Shown here one piece after another: positions 1-5,191 of a stretch of DNA of 16,784 nucleotides (position 1 is its first letter; the number at the start of each line of letters is the position of its first letter). The position numbers were made by a program, and so were the translations under genes. The notes under the pieces are model-generated. The model was not told the origin of the DNA, ran no database searches, and saw only the letters and a list, made by a program, of their open reading frames with translations. Source of the stretch: JAATGI01 sp036510675 (GTDB lineage: Bacteria; Pseudomonadota; Alphaproteobacteria; ATCC43930; CGMCC-115725); the NCBI GenBank assembly GCA_036510675.1, contig DATCDN010000028.1, forward strand, positions 1 through 16,784, read 5' to 3'.

Positions 1-543
1 GCGATGGCCGCGCGTCTCGCCGCCCACCGGCACCGCGCCCAGATCGAGCGCGAGGGTCGCGCCGTCGAACCGGCACAGCACGCTGGTCAGCGGCCGCACC
101 CACCGGAACGGCGCCGCCGGAAAGCGCATCGATTTGGGCCACGGAAACTCAGTCAGTAATGACTGAACGAAACCCGGAAAAAAATCCGCCGTTGGGCCGC
201 CTTGCTTGCGGATCACGGCGAAATAGAACACGCCCTTGCCGGTATCGCGCTGCTCGCAATCGGCCAGCGTCACGCCGGCGGATTTGAGAAAGCCGTCGAT
301 CGCGTTCTGCGGCGCGCCGATGCGCGGGCCCCGTTTTTCCTCGGCGGTGTCGGCGGTCGCGGCCGGTACATTGCTCACGACCAGCACCAGCCGGCGCGGC
401 GTAACGAAGCTGCGCGCCTCGTCGAAGGTCAGGCCGGCGGCGGTCAGTCTGTCTCGCGCCAGGCGCAGCAAATCCTCGGCGGCGCGCGCCTGCATGCGCG
501 CCGGGATTTCCTCGGTCAGCAATTCCAGCAGCAATTCGGGCAT
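1..543 (-). CDS. glyS: Glycyl-tRNA synthetase beta subunit, N-terminal part (cut by the window edge)
   Basis: This frame runs off the left edge, so only the first 181 codons are present. GlyS is the beta chain of the alpha2beta2 bacterial glycyl-tRNA synthetase, a cytoplasmic enzyme that charges tRNA-Gly; the beta chain supplies most tRNA recognition. The protein starts MPELLLELLTEEIPARMQ, the typical GlyS opening, and continues with a TPRRL segment and a KRGPRIGAP segment that are also typical. The start is fixed by the neighbour: the ATG shares one base with the TGA stop of glyQ (TGATG at 545-541), so the two are translationally coupled and expressed together. No frameshift or internal stop is seen. 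Identification is firm. Confidence 0.95.
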   Translation of the reverse strand, partial: MPELLLELLTEEIPARMQARAAEDLLRLARDRLTAAGLTFDEARSFVTPRRLVLVVSNVPAATADTAEEKRGPRIGAPQNAIDGFLKSAGVTLADCEQRDTGKGVFYFAVIRKQGGPTADFFPGFVQSLLTEFPWPKSMRFPAAPFRWVRPLTSVLCRFDGATLALDLGAVPVGGETRGHR

Positions 544-1412
544 CAGCCGCCCTCACCCGCCAGCCAGCCTTCGCAACACCCCTTCGCCAGGGCGCGCACG
601 CGGCCGATATAGGCGGCACGCTCGGTCACCGAAATCGCGCCGCGCGCATCCAGCAGATTGAAGTCGTGGCTCGCCTTGATGCATTGGTCATAGGCGGGCA
701 GCGGCAATTTCCGCTCCAACAGCGCGCGGCATTCCTTCTCCGCGTCGGCAAAATGCCGGTACAGGATGTCGGTATCGGCGAATTCGAAATTGAAGGCGGA
801 ATATTCGCGCTCCGCCCGCTTGAAGACATCGCCATAGGAAATCGGCGCGGCGCCGGCGGGGTCGTTATAGGCCAGCGCATAGACATTCTCGACGCCCTGC
901 ACATACATGGCGAGGCGTTCGAGACCATAGGTGATCTCGGTCGAGACCGGATCGCATTCGATGCCGCCGACCTGCTGGAAATAGGTGAATTGCGTCACCT
1001 CCATGCCGTCGAGCCATACCTCCCAGCCCAGGCCCCAGGCGCCCAGGGTCGGGCTTTCCCAATCATCCTCGACGAAGCGGATATCGTGGCGATGCGCCGC
1101 GATGCCGAGCGCCGCGAGACTGTCGAGATAAAGTTGCTGGCTGTCGGCCGGGCTGGGCTTCAGGATCACCTGGAATTGGTAATAATGCTGGAGCCGGTTG
1201 GGGTTCTCGCCATAACGGCCGTCGCCCGGCCGGCGCGAGGGCTGAACATAGGCGGCGTTCCACGGCCGGGGACCCAGCGCGCGCAGCGTGGTCGCGGGGT
1301 GGAAGGTCCCGGCACCCATCTCGACATCATAGGGTTGCAGAATGACGCAGCCCTTGCCGGCCCAATAGGCCTGCAGCCGCAGAATCAATTCCTGGAAACT
1401 ATTGCCGCTCAA
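543..1412 (-). CDS. glyQ: Glycyl-tRNA synthetase alpha subunit
   Basis: GlyQ is the class II catalytic alpha subunit of tetrameric glycyl-tRNA synthetase. The protein of about 289 residues opens with SFQELILRLQAYWAGKGC, followed by the hallmark ILQPYDVEMGAGTFHPAT stretch, the QPSRRPGDGRYGENPNRLQ stretch and the QQVGGIECDPVS segment, all near-invariant in the family. The start is chosen as TTG at 1412. The open frame extends upstream to an ATG at 1493, but that extension would overlap the upstream gene by about 68 bases and looks unlike GlyQ. The TTG lies 13 bases past that gene's stop. The Shine-Dalgarno is weak. The stop overlaps the glyS start by one base. Function is certain; only the exact start is uncertain. 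Confidence 0.95.
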   Translation of the reverse strand: MSGNSFQELILRLQAYWAGKGCVILQPYDVEMGAGTFHPATTLRALGPRPWNAAYVQPSRRPGDGRYGENPNRLQHYYQFQVILKPSPADSQQLYLDSLAALGIAAHRHDIRFVEDDWESPTLGAWGLGWEVWLDGMEVTQFTYFQQVGGIECDPVSTEITYGLERLAMYVQGVENVYALAYNDPAGAAPISYGDVFKRAEREYSAFNFEFADTDILYRHFADAEKECRALLERKLPLPAYDQCIKASHDFNLLDARGAISVTERAAYIGRVRALAKGCCEGWLAGEGG

Positions 1413-1425
1413 GGCCGATCCGCGC

Positions 1426-1695
1426 TCAACCGACCCAGGGACAGTCGCCACGGCCGCAACTGGTCGCGCCGCGCGCCGGCACGAAGGCGCCACAGCCCCG
1501 GCACTTCACCAGATCCTCGGTGACCACGGCCGGCCGCCCGCGCGCCGGTCCGGGGCCGTTCGTCGCCGCCTGTTGGGCGGCGCGGCGCACCGCCTGACGC
1601 ACCTGCCCGACGCGGGTGACGAACTTGATGCCGTACCACACGACGAGAAGCGCGAAGCCGAGAAACGCGAGCTTTGCAAGGCTGAACCCGATCAT
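1426..1695 (-). CDS. Small membrane-anchored protein with C-terminal zinc-ribbon-like cysteines (PP0621-like)
   Basis: An 89-residue protein begins with one hydrophobic segment (about residues 3-25, FSLAKLAFLGFALLVVWYGI). A basic linker and a Gly/Pro/Ala-rich stretch follow. It ends in a cysteine cluster, C65-x2-C68, C80 and C85, in a context like KCRGCGAFVPARG. This layout (one membrane helix, then a short CxxC...C...C module) matches small uncharacterised proteins of the PP0621 type. Four cysteines could bind one zinc ion. The gene sits directly upstream of glyQ with a 13-base gap, so it is probably the first gene of a glyQS transcript. Its function is unknown. An AAGG element lies very close to the ATG. 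Family assignment is from memory of the pattern, not from a search. Confidence 0.7.
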   Translation of the reverse strand: MIGFSLAKLAFLGFALLVVWYGIKFVTRVGQVRQAVRRAAQQAATNGPGPARGRPAVVTEDLVKCRGCGAFVPARGATSCGRGDCPWVG

Positions 1696-1778
1696 GCCTT
1701 GGTGTACGGGACGAACGGGTACGGGTCAAGAACGGCACGAATTTCATCCGCGGCTCGGCGAACAAAAAGGTAGAAGGC

Positions 1779-1943
1779 TGAACCGCCAAGACGCCAAGGC
1801 GCCAAGTTCATTTCGATACCACCACCGCGCCTCTCCGGCGGAAGCCGGAGTCCATCCCCACCATGGATACCGGCCTTCGCCGGTAAGGCGTATGAGATAA
1901 GATGAGGCGCCGACTCTTGGCGTCTTGGCGCCTTGGCGGTTCA
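1779..1943. repeat. MITE-like nested inverted repeat in an intergenic region
   Basis: Outer arms of 28 bases (1779-1806 and 1916-1943) are inverted copies differing at two positions. Each arm is itself built from tandem CGCCAAG-type units. Inside lies a second, imperfect inverted repeat (1835-1855 and 1863-1883, 17 of 21 positions pairing) around a 7-base loop; its CCGGC...GCCGG core resembles the small dispersed palindromes common in alphaproteobacterial intergenic DNA. No coding frame is credible here. It would fold into a long hairpin when single-stranded. Its mobile or regulatory role is inferred only from structure. Confidence 0.65.
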
Positions 1944-1959
1944 AACTTGAAGCGCGCCG

Positions 1960-1997
1960 CGCTTGATATTTACGCAAGGCGCGTTAAATATCAAGCG
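1960..1997. terminator. Perfect 13-bp inverted repeat, possible transcription terminator
   Basis: The arms CGCTTGATATTTA (1960-1972) and TAAATATCAAGCG (1985-1997) are exact reverse complements around a 12-base loop. The element lies about 130 bases beyond the stop of the minus-strand methionine-synthase-like gene and upstream of the glyQ-side genes. It could end transcription entering from the right, but there is no clear T-tract, so it could equally be an operator or another dispersed palindrome. Confidence 0.4.
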
Positions 1998-2047
1998 TAC
2001 GGTTGACCTAGCCGAAGTATGTAGCGCCCAAAAATGTCTTTTGCAGA

Positions 2048-2102
2048 AACGAAGCCAATCATCCCGCACAATCAACGGATTAGCGGCCGGAACGAAGCCA
2101 AT
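2048..2102. repeat. Short direct repeats (AACGAAGCCAAT) in an intergenic spacer
   Basis: The 12-mer AACGAAGCCAAT occurs exactly at 2048-2059 and 2091-2102, and a shortened variant (CGAAGCCATT) follows at once. The repeats lie between the palindromes and the end of the minus-strand gene that stops at 2130. No function is apparent. They add to the impression that 1696-2129 is a sink for small non-coding repeats. Confidence 0.4.
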
Positions 2103-2129
2103 TCGAAGCCATTCTTGTCTCCGGCGCGG

Positions 2130-3284
2130 CTATTTTCCCCACAGTTCCTTGCTGGCGAGGCGCGCGCCCTCGGCCAGCGTTTCGAACTTCGCCCACATCA
2201 CCGAGGGATGGGTGCGCTGAATGCCCTCGACCTGGGCGAAGCCGCAATCGGTGCCGGCGATGACATTCTCGCGCCCGACCAGCTTGGCATAGCGGATGAT
2301 GCGGTCGGCGACGAGGCGCGGATGCTCGACGGTGGTGGTGTGGTGCGTTACTACGCCGGGGATGAGGATTTTGCCCGGCGGCAGCTTGGCGTTCTCCCAC
2401 ACCCGCCATTCATGCTCGTGGCGCGGATTGGCCGCCTCGATCGAATAGGCGCCGGCCTTGACCTTGAGGATGATGTCGACCAGCGCGTCGAGCGGCGCGT
2501 CGGTGGTGTGCGGCACATGCCACGAGCCGAAGCAGATATGATAGCGCACGCGATCCTCGGGGATGCCTTCGAGCGCGTGGTTCAGCGCGGCGATGCACAA
2601 CTCGGCCCATTCGCGATAGCGCGCCGGGCTGATGCTGGTCAAATGATCATAGTAATTGGTGATCAGCGCGTCATCGACCTGGAGCACGAAGCCGGCCTTG
2701 TGGATCGCCTGATATTCCGCGCGCAGCGCCTCGGCGATGGCGAAGATATAGTCGTGCTCGTTCTTATAATACTCATCGACGCCGTTATAAGCGGTGCTGG
2801 CGGGCGCGACCGAGGTCATGAACAGTTCCTCGACGTTGACCCCCTTCGCCGCCGCCACGAGGTTTTCGGTGTCGCGCCGAATACTGTCGTGGTCGGTATA
2901 GGCGATTGGGCCGACGCACGCCTCGGTCGGCGCGCCGTTGATGGCGTGCGGCATTTCCGCCTGGAAGAATTCCTTGAACCGCTCGCGCTCGCGCCCGACC
3001 CAGGCCGTCGGGCGGATCTGGTCGGTGCGAATGTCGAAGCCGCTGAGCCGGCCCAAAATATAATTGGCCCAGCTCATCTTGCCGAATTCGCCGTCATTGA
3101 CGATGTCGATGCCGGAATCGGCCTGCTGCTTCACTACGGCGGCGACGGATTTCTTCAACGTGGAGAGATAAGACGCCTTCGCGGCCGGCATTTCCTTCGC
3201 GATCCGCGAGGCCGACAGCAAGTCGGGCGGCCGCACGATGCTGCCGACATGGGTGGTCAGAATCCGATGCTCGCTGCGCTTCAT
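2130..3284 (-). CDS. Cobalamin-independent methionine synthase II family protein (MetE C-terminal-like)
   Basis: A 384-residue zinc-dependent methyltransferase-like protein equivalent to only the catalytic C-terminal half of MetE (COG0620 type). It opens KRSEHRILTTHVGSIVRP, typical of this family. The expected zinc ligands are visible: H249 and C251 (RYHICFGSWH), E283 (YSIEAANPRHEHE) and C347 (AGTDCGF). Full-length MetE has a duplicated N-terminal barrel that is absent here, so the true substrate may be a thiol acceptor other than homocysteine with methyltetrahydrofolate; epoxyalkane:coenzyme M transferase is a relative. A GGGAGG ribosome site lies about 10 bases before the ATG. It is monocistronic and divergent from the downstream regulator gene. 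The family is secure; the exact reaction is not. Confidence 0.85.
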   Translation of the reverse strand: MKRSEHRILTTHVGSIVRPPDLLSASRIAKEMPAAKASYLSTLKKSVAAVVKQQADSGIDIVNDGEFGKMSWANYILGRLSGFDIRTDQIRPTAWVGRERERFKEFFQAEMPHAINGAPTEACVGPIAYTDHDSIRRDTENLVAAAKGVNVEELFMTSVAPASTAYNGVDEYYKNEHDYIFAIAEALRAEYQAIHKAGFVLQVDDALITNYYDHLTSISPARYREWAELCIAALNHALEGIPEDRVRYHICFGSWHVPHTTDAPLDALVDIILKVKAGAYSIEAANPRHEHEWRVWENAKLPPGKILIPGVVTHHTTTVEHPRLVADRIIRYAKLVGRENVIAGTDCGFAQVEGIQRTHPSVMWAKFETLAEGARLASKELWGK

Positions 3285-3462
3285 GGCTCAAATGCCTCCC
3301 GATCGATCGTTATGGGGCAGACCGAATTTCACGGCGCCTTGATACGCCTCGGCGTGGCGCCCGTCGATGCCCGTCGTGCCCAGTCACGCCCCACCCCATT
3401 CCGCGGGACCAGGCGATCCGAGCGGCAATTAAGCGACACAGCATGGTGAAATTAATACAAAA

Positions 3463-3484
3463 TAATCGGTATTTCGCCCGATTA
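3463..3484. promoter_or_regulatory. AT-rich inverted repeat in the divergent intergenic region
   Basis: The arms TAATCGG (3463-3469) and CCGATTA (3478-3484) are exact reverse complements with an 8-base gap. They lie in an unusually AT-rich patch (about 3449-3490) within the roughly 300-base gap between the minus-strand methyltransferase-like gene and the plus-strand regulator. Size and symmetry fit an operator for a dimeric regulator, possibly autoregulation by the adjacent LuxR-type protein. This is inferred from position and symmetry alone. Confidence 0.35.
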
Positions 3485-3589
3485 AACTTCTGGGGCGTTG
3501 CTAACGGGGGGCCGGGCGGGCCAGATCGTCATGCCTTCGGTGGCCGGTGCGGGATCGGTTGGGACGGGGGCGGCAACATCGAGGGATCG

Positions 3590-4297
3590 ATGGCAAAATT
3601 GGCGATACTTGATCCGAGCGGCCTCTTTCGCGCCGCGCTGTTAAGCCTGTTGCAGAATTTGGGCTTCGACGATCTGACGGAGGCGGCGAATCTCGACGAG
3701 CTCGCCGCCCGCGCCGGCGGCGATGCCAAGCCCGATATACTGCTGATCAACCTCACGCGGGGCGACGACGCCGTCGATCGCACCATGGGCCGGGTCCGGG
3801 CGATCTTGCCCGACGCCAAAGTGGTGTTTCTGGCGCGCGGCCTCGATCTCGACCTGCTGGCGGCGGTGTTTGTCGCCGGGGCCAGCGGGTACCTTCTGGA
3901 GAATACCTCCCGCGATGCTTTGGGAAAGAGCCTGACCCTGGTCAATGCTGGCGGCACGGTGTTTCCGCCGGAATTGGCCAGCTTCATTCCCCATCTGGCG
4001 GCGCGGCGGCCGGCGCCAGCCAGCCCGGTGACGCTATCGGATGGGCGTTTGTCGGAGCGCGAGATCGAAATCCTGCAATGCCTGACCCAGGGCCGGTCGA
4101 ACAAGGCGATCGGGCACGCGCTCGACATCGCCGAGGCGACCGTCAAGGTCCATGTCAAGCGCATCCTGCGCAAGATCGCGGTCGCCAACCGCACCCAGGC
4201 AGCGTTGTGGGTGGCCGCGCGCGGCCTCGCCATGGTCACGGGACCGTCCGGGATGGCCGATCTCGGCTCCGTCGCGGGCCGGGCGTCCACACGATAG
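3590..4297 (+). CDS. LuxR/NarL-type transcriptional regulator with a degenerate receiver domain
   Basis: A 235-residue two-domain regulator. Residues 1-125 have the response-regulator fold pattern (KLAILDPSGLFRAALLSLL, then PDILLINLTRG, then GASGYLLENTS). Residues 153-210 form a canonical LuxR helix-turn-helix (LSEREIEILQCLTQGRSNK, ATVKVHVKRILRKI). Key receiver residues are altered. The phospho-acceptor position in the LLxDL-like motif is N54, the usual Lys of GYLLK is E104, and only one acidic residue (D8) remains at the N-terminal pair. It probably does not respond to Asp phosphorylation, and no histidine kinase is adjacent. The start at 3590 has GAGGGA just upstream and fits the family. 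The open frame continues up to 3443, but that extension is Gly-rich and unlike a receiver. The target genes are unknown. Confidence 0.85.
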   Translation: MAKLAILDPSGLFRAALLSLLQNLGFDDLTEAANLDELAARAGGDAKPDILLINLTRGDDAVDRTMGRVRAILPDAKVVFLARGLDLDLLAAVFVAGASGYLLENTSRDALGKSLTLVNAGGTVFPPELASFIPHLAARRPAPASPVTLSDGRLSEREIEILQCLTQGRSNKAIGHALDIAEATVKVHVKRILRKIAVANRTQAALWVAARGLAMVTGPSGMADLGSVAGRASTR

Positions 4298-4445
4298 TTC
4301 GCTGCCGGTGAAATCCCCATTGATGCGGATTGGAATTCGGACCATATCTTGGGTGCTTGCGTTAGAATGCGGGCCGCGCCGCGCTTGACCGCGGTGGGCA
4401 ATTGCGTTGAAGCTGTCGATCCAACCAAAAGTACCGAGAGTCTAA

Positions 4446-5084
4446 ATGGGTAGAGGCAATAATTTCAGAGAGCCGCGGCGCCGCGGCTTTGACGACGACA
4501 TGTTTTCGGTTCGGGAGACGCGAAGCGGCGGTGGCGGCGGGGCACGCTCGTTCCCATCCTCGGCGCCATCCGCGGCGGAAGGACCGCCAATCGAGGCGGT
4601 CGTCAAATGGTTCAACCCCGAGAAGGGCTTCGGCTTTGCCTCGCTCAGCAACGGCACCGGCGACGCGTTCCTGCACATCTCCGTGCTGCAGGCGGCGGGC
4701 CGCGATTCGGTGCTGCCAGGGGCCAAGCTGCGCGCCAATGTCGGACCGGGACCCAAGGGACCACAGGTCACGCGCATCATCGAGGTGGATGAGACCGGGG
4801 CCACGGCCGAACCCGCCCGGCGCGAGCGCTCGGCCGCGCCGCGCGGCAAGCAGTCCGCCGTCGATCCCTCGACCGCGACCGAAATTCGCGGGGCGGTCAA
4901 ATGGTTCAACGCGGATAAGGGCTTTGGCTTTGTCGGCGCCGATGACGGCGACAAGGACGTGTTCGTCCATATCTCGATCCTGGAGCGCGCCGGCATCAAC
5001 GGCCTCGCCGAGGGACAGACGGTTACCATGCGCGTGGTCCAAACGCCGAAGGGGCGCGAAGCCATCTCGATCGCGCTGGCCTGA
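4446..5084 (+). CDS. Double cold-shock-domain protein
   Basis: A 212-residue nucleic-acid-binding protein with two cold-shock domains. CSD1 (about residues 49-115) carries VVKWFNPEKGFGFA and DAFLH. CSD2 (about 146-211) carries AVKWFNADKGFGFV and DVFVH, so both RNP1 and RNP2 motifs are intact in each. The N-terminus (about 1-45) is Arg/Gly/Ser-rich, and a basic Ala/Pro-rich linker of about 30 residues joins the domains. Two-CSD proteins of this kind are typical of alphaproteobacteria and are thought to act as RNA chaperones or antiterminators in stress or stationary phase. The 148-base gap before it holds no gene; I see no certain promoter there. It is the last ordinary chromosomal gene before the CRISPR locus. 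Confidence 0.9.
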   Translation: MGRGNNFREPRRRGFDDDMFSVRETRSGGGGGARSFPSSAPSAAEGPPIEAVVKWFNPEKGFGFASLSNGTGDAFLHISVLQAAGRDSVLPGAKLRANVGPGPKGPQVTRIIEVDETGATAEPARRERSAAPRGKQSAVDPSTATEIRGAVKWFNADKGFGFVGADDGDKDVFVHISILERAGINGLAEGQTVTMRVVQTPKGREAISIALA

Positions 5085-5106
5085 CACGCCGTACCACGAC
5101 CAAATG

Positions 5107-5134
5107 TTGCGAAAAGGCATCACCCTGCTACCAT
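5107..5134 (+). promoter_or_regulatory. Candidate promoter for the cas operon
   Basis: In the 107-base gap before cas3, TTGCGA (5107-5112) and TACCAT (5129-5134) are separated by 16 bases, a weak sigma-70-like pair. A G-run (5176-5181) about 10 bases before the chosen cas3 ATG can serve as ribosome site. The match is modest and the operon could start elsewhere, for example by read-through from the cold-shock gene. Confidence 0.3.
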
Positions 5135-5191
5135 AACCCCCGATACCGCGCCCAAGCACAATAACAGCGCGGATTGGGGGGTCTCTTTGCC

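Noticed and set aside
666..1523. A 285-codon plus-strand frame opposite glyQ
   Set aside because: GlyQ motifs on the minus strand are unmistakable; the plus frame mirrors its codon structure.
2034..3449. A 471-codon open frame on the plus strand opposite the methionine-synthase-like gene
   Set aside because: It is an antisense shadow in GC-rich DNA. The minus-strand frame shows clear family motifs and a ribosome site, while this one shows no recognisable domain.
3443..3589. N-terminal extension of the LuxR-type regulator from the ATG at 3443
   Set aside because: Gly-rich sequence unlike a receiver, running through the AT-rich promoter region; a GAGGGA site precedes the ATG at 3590, which aligns with the family.
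4363..4368. TAGAAT as a -10 box for the cold-shock gene
   Set aside because: No acceptable -35 element lies 16-18 bases upstream, so a promoter cannot be supported from sequence.
3529..4428. A 299-codon minus-strand frame opposite the LuxR-type regulator
   Set aside because: Ser/Arg/Pro-rich shadow translation without any motif; the plus strand carries a canonical helix-turn-helix.
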